Source: Farysia itapuensis (lineage: Eukaryota > Basidiomycota > Ustilaginomycetes > Ustilaginales > Ustilaginaceae). From it: 64,000 bases of DNA. Numbering within the stretch: position 1 is the first letter of the stretch; each line of letters begins with the position of its first letter. Below the pieces are notes generated by a model. The model worked only from the letters and a program-made list of their open reading frames with translations. It did no database searches and was not told the DNA's origin. The stretch is from NCBI GenBank assembly GCA_023212645.1, contig JALBYC010000003.1, forward strand, positions 620,001 through 684,000, in the 5' to 3' direction. The translations under genes and the position numbers were made by a program. This document shows positions 40,022 to 51,766 of the stretch, piece after piece.

Positions 40022-43000
40022 TTATGCCTCGGCGTCGAATTTTTGGAGTGCAGAGCGGGCACGTTCACGAACATCGAGCTCGGGATCATTCTGAGCGAGG
40101 TCACGAAGCTTTGCGTCGATGCCAAAAGCGGTGAAGCGGGACTTTGCCTCCCAAAAAGTGTCTGGAAAGCCTTCTGCGGTGGTGCTTGACACAGTAGCGC
40201 CCTCAACGGTTGACGAGGATTCCGCTGTGGCGATAGCCGCGTGCGCAGCGGCGACGGCGGGAGTTTTCGACCGCACGAGCAGGTTACCGATACATCGTGC
40301 GGCAGCGACGCGGATATCTTTCCACGGATGATTGCAGAAGAAGTACACTGCGTCGAGGATGTTGGGACTGCGGAGGATGGAGCGTCGATGCGGTTCCGTG
40401 CCGGTAGCTACGTTGACGAGGACGAAAGCAGCTTGTTCGATTACAGCAGCACCGGGCTCGCCCGCTTCGCGTCCTTCCCAGATACACTTTTCCAGCAGCA
40501 CCATGAGTCGCTCCCCTCCGCCGACTCCGTCCACCATGAGCGTGACGTCCGTGTCCTTGGTCGACGCCAAGTTGCGCAAGATGTTGAGCGCCTGTTCGCG
40601 AAACACCATGGCGCCAGACTCGCAGAGATGGACCAGGAAGGAAAACGACAATTTCGACATGACGTCTTCCTTGATCGAGTACTCGGCGTGCGAGAGCAGA
40701 TTCTTGAGTGCCCACAACGCGTGCAACCGCAACTGCTGGGATCCAGACAGGTGTATGCTCAAATGTCGTGTTGAACGGTCCGCAGCGCCCTTGTTGGTCT
40801 GCATGGGCGAAGGTAGCGTTGTGTAATCCGTGTCATCGCGTGGTCGGTCGCTCTCGTCTGCACCGTCTCGCGCTAGTTGCACCAACCTGTCGATCCCGCC
40901 GAGTTCCTGCACCAATTTCTTCATTGGGCTGAAGTCAAGCACCAGGTTGCACAGCGCTGCACTGGCTTCAATTTTGACCGCCTCCTCCTCGTACGCATCG
41001 TTGAGCAGTGCAATGAGCTTTTGTGCAACGCCGGCGTCGACGATGGACGTGCGCAGGATCGAGACGCTTCTCGAAAGCGCTCGAGTCAGTCGACAAGCGG
41101 CTACCCTGACACCCAATGCGGGGAAGGTCAGACTCGAAACAACGAGCGTAAGCACCGACGGCTGTACAGCGTCCAGCAAGTTCCTCCTCAGTTCGTCTTG
41201 TTGAAATACAAGCGAAGAAAGAGCAGCCAAGCAGGCCTCTCTTAGCCGAATGGAAGATTCGTCTACTGTCGGTGGAGCCATTCCCAATGTCGGATCCTTG
41301 AAAGGCGAGAGGACAGCACCAGTGCCTAAAACAGAAGCGGAAGCCGCTACGGTGGACTCTGTCTTTGGCGGCGGCTGACTGCGGTTACACGCTTTCTCCA
41401 GCAGGTGGGCAATCTTGAAGAGCGCATTGTAACTCTCTGCAGCGAGCGTCTGTAGCTCGACGTTGTCAGCGACCAGTCGGGCAATGGCAAACATTGCTTG
41501 GATCTGAATCTCGACCTGTGCTTGCATTCGAAGCTGCGAGCTGCCAGCTCCACCGGTTCCACTCAAACCAGCGGCAGGTACGTGATCCAAAAGCTCCATC
41601 AGAACTTCCAGCACACACTGGTTCGTCTTGCGCGTGAATGGGTGCACTTTGATAATATTTGCCAGGCAGCAGAAAGCGGCCAGACGAACATTTGCACTGG
41701 CCGACCGACGAAGACCGAGCAGCATAGATGTGGGAAGCATTCCCGACGGTGGATGACAGCGGAACAAGCGCAAGGACGACTCTGTATTGTCCCGCGTCAA
41801 TTCGGCAAGGCAGAATAGGGCAGCCTCCTGCACTTTGGCGAAGCCACACTCTGCAGCTGCGAGTAACACCACCAGCACGCTATCGGGCTCGGTAATGTCC
41901 GAGGATCGATACGTTTCTCCCTCACCATCTTCTTCCCACACAGGCAGGTGGCGAGAGTCTGCACCTGCACCGTGGAATGAATCTTTGAGGCGTGAACGAG
42001 AACGAGAGCCCTTTCGAATCAAGTCAGCTTCGATCCCAGACGCTTTGCGGCTGAGTCGATCGCTCTCCCTCCTTCCTCGGGACTCTTCTTCAGCCATAGC
42101 CGATGAGCCGAGGGTGGACGGGACAAAGTCGGGTGCAAATGGGCTGTCCGTAGCGGTAAAGTCCAGAATTCGCGTTCGTCGAAGAGCTAGGTCCTCAGCG
42201 GCTGCGCTTCCGGCCGCAATTGTGCTAGCGCAGCCAGGAATGAAGATGGTCCCGGATAGGATTGTGCAGACCATCTCGATGATGCTAAGCAGCTTGGTTT
42301 TGGTCGTCATTGACAAGCTGTCGACATCGATCGGTCCTCCCGCCGTAACGCTGTCAGTCTCCGTCAAGCTGAAAGACGGAGTTACCGATGGTTTTGATCT
42401 GCGCAAATCGGCGGGGTGTAATGCCGGGCTGGGGGTGTTGACAGTCGACGTGCCTCCCGACTCTATTCGAGAAGATCGGAGGGATGATCTGGGAGCCGAG
42501 CGACTACCAAGATCAGACTGCTCTGGAATCTTGCACAAAAACAACGGTCCAAGCAGCAGTGAGAGATTCTGGGGCGAATAGACCTTGGTCAGAAAGCGCC
42601 TTGAGAGCAGCCGAAGCTCACGTCGCTCTCGCTCTTCGTCCTGCGCAGGCTCAGCTTGTGCATTTGCGCGTAAGCTGTCATTGCTTGCACTGCGCATGAG
42701 AATATCTTGAATGGGCACGGGGGATGCGGTAGAACTGCGGTTGCTTTTACCAAAAATCTTGGTTGCACCGGCAGCAGAGTTAGAGACGGCAACGCCACTG
42801 GCGGCAGATTTGGTACCCCAGCTAGAGCCGATGCCCCATCTTGGACTTGCTGACAGCTGATCGGCAACAGACAAAAGCACGGATCGCAAGGCGCGCAAAA
42901 GACATTCGAGCACTCTCGGAGCGTCAAAGTCCAATTCCTGCACTGCTAGCAGATGACACTTGGTTTCGTGCAGCCGGTCGACGAGATTGCGGAGAGCCAC

Positions 43001-43336
43001 GAGCAGAGCGTCTTGCGTTCCAAATCGCATCAGCTGCAGAAGGGTGTGATGGGCTGGGGTATTGGCCAACGACGCAATGACGGTAGCAGCCAGAGCCACC
43101 AATTGAGCTGCATAAGCCGAAGACGTCAAGTCGATCTGAAGCAGCTGCACAAGCTGTTCAATCATAGAGGTGTGCACGAGGCTGGACTTTTTGGTACGTG
43201 AACCAATGACCGAGTTGCGGATGGCTTTGAGCTGTGAGATGGCGACATCGGGTCTCTCAAGGTCGAGATGAACCTCCTGAAACGCGGTAGAGGGGCCGAA
43301 ACCCAACCCCAAGGCTGACAACGAGGACATGGTCAT
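40022..43336 (-). CDS. VID28: Armadillo-repeat protein, ARMC8/Vid28 (GID5) type
   Basis: An 1104-residue armadillo-repeat scaffold. In yeast (Vid28/Gid5) and animals (ARMC8) this subunit holds the substrate receptor in the GID/CTLH ubiquitin ligase that degrades gluconeogenic enzymes. The N-terminus carries the family block PDVAISQLKAIRNSVIGSRT then KKSSLV. Middle repeats include VRLAAFCCLANIIKVHPFTR. The C-terminal repeats are highly conserved in type: LHALWALKNLLSHAEYSIKE, FREQALNILRNLASTKDTD, EQAAFVLVNVATGTEPHR and DIRVAAARCIGNLLVRSKTP. Ser-rich insertions, including one near residues 230-330 and another near 400-480, make it longer than ARMC8 (about 670). ATG 43336 and a second ATG at 43330 are alternatives. 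Confidence 0.87.
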   Translation of the reverse strand: MTMSSLSALGLGFGPSTAFQEVHLDLERPDVAISQLKAIRNSVIGSRTKKSSLVHTSMIEQLVQLLQIDLTSSAYAAQLVALAATVIASLANTPAHHTLLQLMRFGTQDALLVALRNLVDRLHETKCHLLAVQELDFDAPRVLECLLRALRSVLLSVADQLSASPRWGIGSSWGTKSAASGVAVSNSAAGATKIFGKSNRSSTASPVPIQDILMRSASNDSLRANAQAEPAQDEERERRELRLLSRRFLTKVYSPQNLSLLLGPLFLCKIPEQSDLGSRSAPRSSLRSSRIESGGTSTVNTPSPALHPADLRRSKPSVTPSFSLTETDSVTAGGPIDVDSLSMTTKTKLLSIIEMVCTILSGTIFIPGCASTIAAGSAAAEDLALRRTRILDFTATDSPFAPDFVPSTLGSSAMAEEESRGRRESDRLSRKASGIEADLIRKGSRSRSRLKDSFHGAGADSRHLPVWEEDGEGETYRSSDITEPDSVLVVLLAAAECGFAKVQEAALFCLAELTRDNTESSLRLFRCHPPSGMLPTSMLLGLRRSASANVRLAAFCCLANIIKVHPFTRKTNQCVLEVLMELLDHVPAAGLSGTGGAGSSQLRMQAQVEIQIQAMFAIARLVADNVELQTLAAESYNALFKIAHLLEKACNRSQPPPKTESTVAASASVLGTGAVLSPFKDPTLGMAPPTVDESSIRLREACLAALSSLVFQQDELRRNLLDAVQPSVLTLVVSSLTFPALGVRVAACRLTRALSRSVSILRTSIVDAGVAQKLIALLNDAYEEEAVKIEASAALCNLVLDFSPMKKLVQELGGIDRLVQLARDGADESDRPRDDTDYTTLPSPMQTNKGAADRSTRHLSIHLSGSQQLRLHALWALKNLLSHAEYSIKEDVMSKLSFSFLVHLCESGAMVFREQALNILRNLASTKDTDVTLMVDGVGGGERLMVLLEKCIWEGREAGEPGAAVIEQAAFVLVNVATGTEPHRRSILRSPNILDAVYFFCNHPWKDIRVAAARCIGNLLVRSKTPAVAAAHAAIATAESSSTVEGATVSSTTAEGFPDTFWEAKSRFTAFGIDAKLRDLAQNDPELDVRERARSALQKFDAEA

Positions 43337-43597
43337 CTTGTCTCTACAGTTGGACGCTTCCTTGGCGATGTTGGCAGGTCAGAGCCGCCAAGAGCAAGGA
43401 AGCAAAGTGAGGGACAGAAGTCAAGGTCCGGTACCCCACCTGACTGGAAACACGATGCAAATTCACGCGTTACCCTCCACTCTTTCCCCCAAGGCCCAAA
43501 GCTCAAAGCTGGAGAAATGGCACGACAGACACACTAGCAAAGACCGAAAGAAACATAGATATACATGGTGCGAGAGAGGGTACAGAACGACACACGA

Positions 43598-46419
<2,822 letters not shown>

Positions 46420-46429
46420 CAGGCCATTT

Positions 46430-46435
46430 ACGCGT
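46430..46435. promoter_or_regulatory. MluI cell-cycle box ACGCGT
   Basis: A perfect MCB hexamer, the MBF binding core, lies about 150 nt upstream of the MCM3 ATG. MCM genes are classic MBF-type targets in fungi, which supports function. Confidence 0.5.
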
Positions 46436-47578
46436 CGTCCTAATTTACGTCTTGAAGGCTGATGCTCTCGTCTCTGTCGGCCGAAATAAAAAGCTCAGTC
46501 GCGGACTCGTGACTCGCGGTGAGTTGAGTCGAGGTTCCGTTTGACTGTTGGTGCACTTCGATGCACATGGGCACAGCCGGACCGCTCATATACACACTGC
46601 GAGATAGGGATATCAAATATGACCACTTCATCGAGGCCAGGAACAAGTTACAGAGTCAGAGACTGTGAAGGGGGAGCGAGATGTCGAGGGGCTCGGCTAC
46701 AAGAGTCAGGCAGTGTCTTGACAGCTCCGAGATCCCAAGCAACAGACAGCCGGTGTTGCGTGTTGCCATAGTGGTCAGGGGTGGATGGATAGGAATTTGG
46801 CCGAGCCAAGATTTCCGGCGACTTAATCCATTTTTCCTCTGCGATCAAAGGCGAATTTCAAGCACGCAGCTGTGCATAAAGCGAATCCTCGATGGCGCTG
46901 TTTTCATTATTACTCCGAAGATAGCAGGCACGGCGTGGCGCTTGGCACATCGCATACCCACAAGGCAAACACAGCCTGCGCCGGTAAAATTGTCATAAGC
47001 AAGAATGGAATGCGGTCAAATTTGACACCGTTTGGGTTTCCTAGATTCGTACTCAGCTCGCCATGCCGAATTGTAGACAGCGGCGATCTACAGCGCTCTT
47101 CTCCTTCCCTTTGTTGTTGAACACAGCACGTTGTGCAACAGCCGTTTCACATTGGTGATGACGATCCCGTGGCATGCTGCGGTCGGCAAGATAATTCTCC
47201 TTGCACCTTGCTCCCCCTGCGTGTCTCGCTTAGACCGTTTGACAACGTGTCACGTCTCGCTTTCGTGCTGTTTTCCAGGATCTAGAACCAGAGTGTGACT
47301 TGCGCGGACGGGAGGCTGCGCAGGGTCACGGATCGCATGTGGGCTGAATGCTGAGCTCGGTGTCTTTGTTCTGAACGTTGGTGCTGGGATTGAAAAGTGA
47401 CTCCCGGACCCAGTGCGAAGACTGTTTCTGTGTGTTGCTGATCCGCGGCCCACCCTTTGGCCCACCTCCCCCTTTACCTTGTCCCTTTCCGTCAATGACT
47501 CCGTCCTTCATCTCCATTCCCTCCCTACCCTCTCCATCTACTTAACCGTTCTATTGCTTCGGGCAGTGTCTTTCAGGC

Positions 47579-48865
47579 ATGTTGCAACAGCACAGCAAGC
47601 ATGTATACGCGCTTTCGACATCTTCTTCGTCTCGGGGGCAAACACACCCAGTGCCGCAGCGGCCCAGGGGCATTCTCAAGCCTTCCAGCTATGCGTCGCG
47701 TACACAGTCCCCACTCGCTTCACCAAGCCTGAACGCAACCGCGGACCCCATGTCTTCGCAGTACAACAAGCAGGATTGGACCTTGATCCACATCGCCCGA
47801 GCAGATGTAGCGCCCACTACCAGTCAAGCAGCTCCGATAAGCGGATCTAATCTGACGGTGACACTTCTATACTATCCCAGCTTGACCCTCTTCGCATGGC
47901 CCTTTAATCTTAGTCAGCCAGATGCAAAGGGAGTCTGCTACGAAACAGCTTGGATTGACGAGGATCAAGGCCTACCTCGTCTCCCTCCTACCGGCGCAAT
48001 GAGTACCAGCTTACGCGTCCTCACCGACGTGATCCGTTGCTGGATGAAAGTTCGGAGCAACCATTCGCAAAAGCCAAGGACGCCAGGCGCGAGAACACCA
48101 CAAGACTTTGCCGTTGACAATGACGAAGTTGTGGATCAGATAATCGAGTCTCTTGGACTGCGGGAAGCAGCACCGCTCGAACGAGCGGCCCATCTTGTTC
48201 GGCAACAGCTTCCAGCATCACCACATCCGACATTCGATTCTGGATCCTGGCGACACTCAACCACCAGCTCCATAGACTCTGTCGGATCGGCCGAAGATGA
48301 TGATCGTCAACGAGGTCGTTCTGCTTCCGTGGCGTCAAGTCAAGCCAGCACTGTGGAGTCGAGCCCGGAACAGGTACAGCGACCACTGAAACCAGCCAAG
48401 CTACCCCCGCCGTTGCTGGGGAGAATCGTCACAAGCTCATCAGCGCCTGGAGGTCTTCGCTATACCCACATTCCCGATCTCTCTCCAAATCATACCAAGC
48501 CAGCTCCCCCCTTTCCGATACCCGAGATCAAGTTGCACGGAGCGACTCCCCTGGAAGTCACATATACAGAACGTGATCGCGTGCTGGCAGAGCCCAGACG
48601 CGCTCCCAGCCGCAAATCGAGCTACAGCAGCACCATGGATACGGTCAAAGAAGTCTCTCCAGAGGAAGTAGACAGGACAGGCTCAGACAACGATACCCGA
48701 GTCAAGGTTCACCCTTGCGACAGACCGGATCCAAGACTGTCGAAAACACCTTCGCTCCCAGACGTATACAAGGAAGCTGCTGCGCAACAAACGCAATCGC
48801 CCAGTCCCAAGAAGCCTTTCTTCCGCGTCCCCTTCAAGCCCCGCGGGCGTTCCCCTCCTAAATAG
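47579..48865 (+). CDS. Conserved-looking protein of unknown function
   Basis: A 428-residue protein from ATG 47579. Residues about 60-165 look globular: KQDWTLIHIARADVAPTT, NLTVTLLYYPSLTLFAWPFN, KGVCYETAWIDEDQGLPRLP then STSLRVLTDVIRCWMKVR. This suggests one small alpha/beta domain. The remainder (from about residue 195) is Ser/Pro/Arg-rich and probably disordered. It contains many SP/TP and RxxS sites and a C-terminus PRGRSPPK-like (FRVPFKPRGRSPPK), which may be phosphoregulated. No signal peptide or membrane helix is present. I do not recognise the family. The long upstream interval may carry regulatory sequence. Confidence 0.7.
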   Translation: MLQQHSKHVYALSTSSSSRGQTHPVPQRPRGILKPSSYASRTQSPLASPSLNATADPMSSQYNKQDWTLIHIARADVAPTTSQAAPISGSNLTVTLLYYPSLTLFAWPFNLSQPDAKGVCYETAWIDEDQGLPRLPPTGAMSTSLRVLTDVIRCWMKVRSNHSQKPRTPGARTPQDFAVDNDEVVDQIIESLGLREAAPLERAAHLVRQQLPASPHPTFDSGSWRHSTTSSIDSVGSAEDDDRQRGRSASVASSQASTVESSPEQVQRPLKPAKLPPPLLGRIVTSSSAPGGLRYTHIPDLSPNHTKPAPPFPIPEIKLHGATPLEVTYTERDRVLAEPRRAPSRKSSYSSTMDTVKEVSPEEVDRTGSDNDTRVKVHPCDRPDPRLSKTPSLPDVYKEAAAQQTQSPSPKKPFFRVPFKPRGRSPPK

Positions 48866-49184
48866 CATAGCATTCCCTCTGGACCTGTCTTCTTACATGT
48901 CCACCTTCTCATCGTAGCGAGTATCGCGCAGCTAGTCACCGTTCCTTTAGTGGCTAGTGAGTAGCGAGTAGCTGGTCGCTCATAACTCATAAAGTCATCA
49001 GTCACCCTAACATAATTTTGCCGTTTCGTGCAGCTCCCGCAGCTCGTGGGTGTGTGAGTGGAGGTATGAATTGTGAGGCGTCATCGGTCTGGGCAGCGGA
49101 AAGCATGTGGCGCGTGCGTATCCGATAGAGCAGCATCTTCGCAGCAGTGCTTTGCCTGCAGCTGTACAACCACCATCAGTAACC
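48866..49184. other. Intergenic between two unrecognised genes
   Basis: 319 nt. The segment 48950-49000 repeats GAGTAGC/GCTAGTGA-like words (TAGTGAGTAGCGAGTAGCTGG), a minor internal repetition. No gene is supported. Confidence 0.5.
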
Positions 49185-49554
49185 ATGTCTTTCGCAAACA
49201 CATCTAGTAAGGCATCAGTCGCGCTTGTCTGCTGTGGTGCGCCCTTATGCTGACATCTTTGTCGTCCCTTCAGATTCCGACGGCGCTCAACCACTGTCAA
49301 CAGGCGACAGCCGAATGGCCTCTGACAACAATTTCCAAGACCAATCTTCAGCCAATCCCAACCCCAGCGAAGACCAAGGAGGCCAGACGCTCGACCAAGG
49401 TGGATACGGTACCTCAGCGTCAGGTGGTGACCAATTCGCCCGTGAGAACCAAACTGGTCAGGGATTCCAAACTGAGTCTGCGGGCCAGTTCAAGCCGAGC
49501 CCTGAGGATCTAGACCGCAGCGCCAATGACAACAACACCACCAACAGCACTTAG
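49185..49554 (+). CDS. Small hydrophilic, disordered protein with a 22-nt first exon
   Basis: Proposed exons 49185-49206 and 49274-49554 (67-nt intron; donor GTAAGG, acceptor CTTCAG; codon split A|AT, Asn) give 100 residues. The start ATG has a CAACC-type context (GTAACC before ATG). The product is made almost only of Gly, Gln, Asn, Asp, Ser and Thr, with no hydrophobic core (DQGGQTLDQGGYGTSASGGD, then RENQTGQGFQ). This fits an intrinsically disordered, possibly stress-linked hydrophilin. It is not recognised as a known family. The alternative is a start at an internal ATG (49315) without splicing, giving about 79 residues. Confidence 0.55.
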
Positions 49555-49640
49555 CAGCGTTGCAATGAAATGACAATCCTACCTAGCTGCTATAAGCTGG
49601 ATAACCTTGCAATCAGCTTGAGATATCAGCTCCGTGTACG

Positions 49641-49692
49641 TCCCTCGTCCCTCGTCCGTGGCCGGCGCGTGGCCGCGTGGCCGGGTGGCCGT
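49641..49692. repeat. Short tandem words: CGTCCCT and GTGGCC
   Basis: CGTCCCT occurs twice in tandem. GTGGCC follows four times (starts 49658, 49669, 49677, 49685). This is simple slippage-type repetition in the CUT8 upstream region. Confidence 0.7.
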
Positions 49693-49779
49693 GTGCAGAG
49701 AAAGTTTTGTCAGATCCGAAAAATTAGGCCGCGCGGGCTTTTGAACAATTGTGATTTCTACCGCATCGCTCCATTTTTG

Positions 49780-49800
49780 ATTTGGCCATTTCGGCCAAAT
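49780..49800. repeat. Perfect inverted repeat ATTTGGCC-5-GGCCAAAT
   Basis: 8-bp arms (49780-49787 and 49793-49800) are separated by five bases, about 95 nt upstream of the CUT8 ATG. It could be a dimeric operator or an RNA hairpin in the leader. Confidence 0.6.
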
Positions 49801-49895
49801 TTGAGGTAAAGGGGCTAGAGCAATCACAATATCCACCTCATCTCCCCCTTTAGATCCACTATCCTCTCCATCGCTACAATCCCTTCGTGAGCGCC

Positions 49896-51548
49896 ATGAC
49901 GGCTGCAGGCTCATTGCTCCACATGTCTGCATCGCCTTCACGCTCGTCGTCCCCAGCCTTGGTCAACAATGCAAACCTACAGATTCCTTTCAGCAGCGCT
50001 CCTGTCCATCATGCTCCCAGTCCTCTAGGCTTTGGATTTGGCTTTGGAAGCTCGTTTGGTGGAAACAATATGGGTGCTAGTGCTAGTCCCGCCCCAACAC
50101 CCTCAGCATCCTCTACCCCGGTACAGTCTACAAGCTATTTCTCAGGTCTGTCCGCTTCTCCCAAGCGTGCAGACACCAAGCGTCGCAGAGACATCGACGA
50201 TGATAACAATGACGACGATGACGAAGAGATGAGCCATCTACCCAGGCATCGACTTGGCTCTTTCTCTCATCAGCATGATCGAAGGCCGGCGTTGCCCAAA
50301 CGCATGAGGGCTGGCCTCGGCTTTGGTCCCACTCACACCGAGAGCATCCACAGCCAAGAACTGCCATCGCCACCGATGTTCACGCAGCCGCACATACCGG
50401 ATGCCTCATCTCCTTTCAACACTCCTCAGCAGATATACACTCCGACATCCTCCGCTCCGAATTCTCATAAACGTCCTGCGCTAGGCGAGCGGAATAGAGT
50501 GGGCATGTCGGGCATCGACGTCGACATTGGCAAGATGCTAGCATCCATGGACAGATCGGCTTTGCTGCTCACCGTCACATCCCTGCTTTCGCAGTCAGAT
50601 GACCCAATGCTTGCTGCACGCGTTCTCTCGTTGCTTCCCACTCCTTCCCTCGATTCTGTCGAAGCTTCCCTGGATGACCTCGAAAAGGCAATCAGAGCGG
50701 CTATTCCTTTCACCTCTGATGGAAACGCAGCTCGTCATCAATACACCTGGTCACGACTGCGCACACCTGTAGCAGCTTTCACCGATACTGTTCTTGGCTA
50801 TCTCCCCTTTTTCGTCACGGAGCTTGCTGCGGATAGAGAGCAGCGTCTTAGGGAGCGAGACCCTCGACTTCAAGCCAGCAGAGAAGAGGTACATCCCGCC
50901 ACTACCTTTACCTTTCTTCACTTGATCACCAGCAGGGTTCTGCGCATAGAAGCCATTCTTCCACCAGTACCCAAAGCGAGTTTGGCGTTCAACCTCTTCA
51001 CAGCCGGTAGCGCGTCAACATCTTTTGGCTTCGGTTCGGCTTCTCTGCCTGTGTCGCCCAGCAAATCCATCGCTTCCGACCAAAGCACGGCGTTCGGAAA
51101 ACACAGCGACTTAACGATGAACGTTGGCTCGGAGTACATGTCGCCCTCGTCGCCTGACTCGCTCATGACTGTCTTGATGCCGGCCATTCTCAAACAGTGG
51201 ACAATCTTGCTGCACAGACTAGACAAGGCCGTGAACGTTGACGGGCGTATGTTTTCGCAGGAAGTCGTCCTAGCCTGGGCGCGCACGCTCGAAACCACGG
51301 GCACAACCGCCACTAACTCCTCAGCTGGATTCGGTGGGGTCAAGAATGAGGGCGACAAGCCAGAAGAGCTGGCTATCCGTCAGGTCATGGACGAGGTTAG
51401 GAACCGACTCGAGCGGGATCTCGCATGGCTCGTCCGCAGTGGCTACACCCCAGCGCTGCACACTCGCACCCCTATTGGCAACGATCTCGGGAAGAAAGCC
51501 AAACGTGGTCGCAGCACCAGTATGAGCGATAACGAAGAGGAACTCTAG
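49896..51548 (+). CDS. STS1: Tethering factor for nuclear proteasome CUT8/STS1
   Basis: A 550-residue protein from ATG 49896. Cut8/Sts1 anchors 26S proteasomes at the nuclear membrane. The N-terminal 200 residues are Ser/Pro/Gly-rich with a basic-acidic NLS-like cluster (DTKRRRDIDDDNNDDDDEE) and a second basic patch (RRPALPKRMR). The conserved Cut8 domain starts near residue 207: IGKMLASMDRSALLLTVTSL then LSQ, LAARVLSLLPTPSLDSVEAS, and RLRTPVAAFTDTVLGYLPFF then VTEL. This matches the dimerising helical bundle and six-helix part of the family. Ser-rich insertions near residues 370-410 lengthen it over yeast Sts1 (319 residues). The C-terminus is basic then acidic. Confidence 0.88.
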   Translation: MTAAGSLLHMSASPSRSSSPALVNNANLQIPFSSAPVHHAPSPLGFGFGFGSSFGGNNMGASASPAPTPSASSTPVQSTSYFSGLSASPKRADTKRRRDIDDDNNDDDDEEMSHLPRHRLGSFSHQHDRRPALPKRMRAGLGFGPTHTESIHSQELPSPPMFTQPHIPDASSPFNTPQQIYTPTSSAPNSHKRPALGERNRVGMSGIDVDIGKMLASMDRSALLLTVTSLLSQSDDPMLAARVLSLLPTPSLDSVEASLDDLEKAIRAAIPFTSDGNAARHQYTWSRLRTPVAAFTDTVLGYLPFFVTELAADREQRLRERDPRLQASREEVHPATTFTFLHLITSRVLRIEAILPPVPKASLAFNLFTAGSASTSFGFGSASLPVSPSKSIASDQSTAFGKHSDLTMNVGSEYMSPSSPDSLMTVLMPAILKQWTILLHRLDKAVNVDGRMFSQEVVLAWARTLETTGTTATNSSAGFGGVKNEGDKPEELAIRQVMDEVRNRLERDLAWLVRSGYTPALHTRTPIGNDLGKKAKRGRSTSMSDNEEEL

Positions 51549-51766
51549 ACCGAACCATACCTCAATCCGCTCAACACACTCCCGATATCTGTCACTCTCG
51601 GTGGCCTGTCTCTCTATACTCCGCTTCTCGTATACGTACACAATTTTCGCTCTCGCATTGCACTCCCCGCCCGTACGCTGTCACTCCATCAAATCACAAT
51701 ACCCTTTCTGTTCTGGCTTTTTTTCAATCATCAGCCCAATCTCATCTGTTTTACATTCGATCAGTG

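Larger units (their letters stand above)
49555..49895. other. Intergenic: CUT8 promoter
   Basis: 341 nt holding a GTGGCC-rich repeat cluster (49641-49692) and an inverted repeat (49780-49800). No gene is supported. Confidence 0.55.

Noticed and set aside
41787..42581. 264-codon + strand open frame inside ARMC8/Vid28
   Set aside because: Ser/Arg-rich shadow of the Ser-rich insertion of the minus-strand gene.
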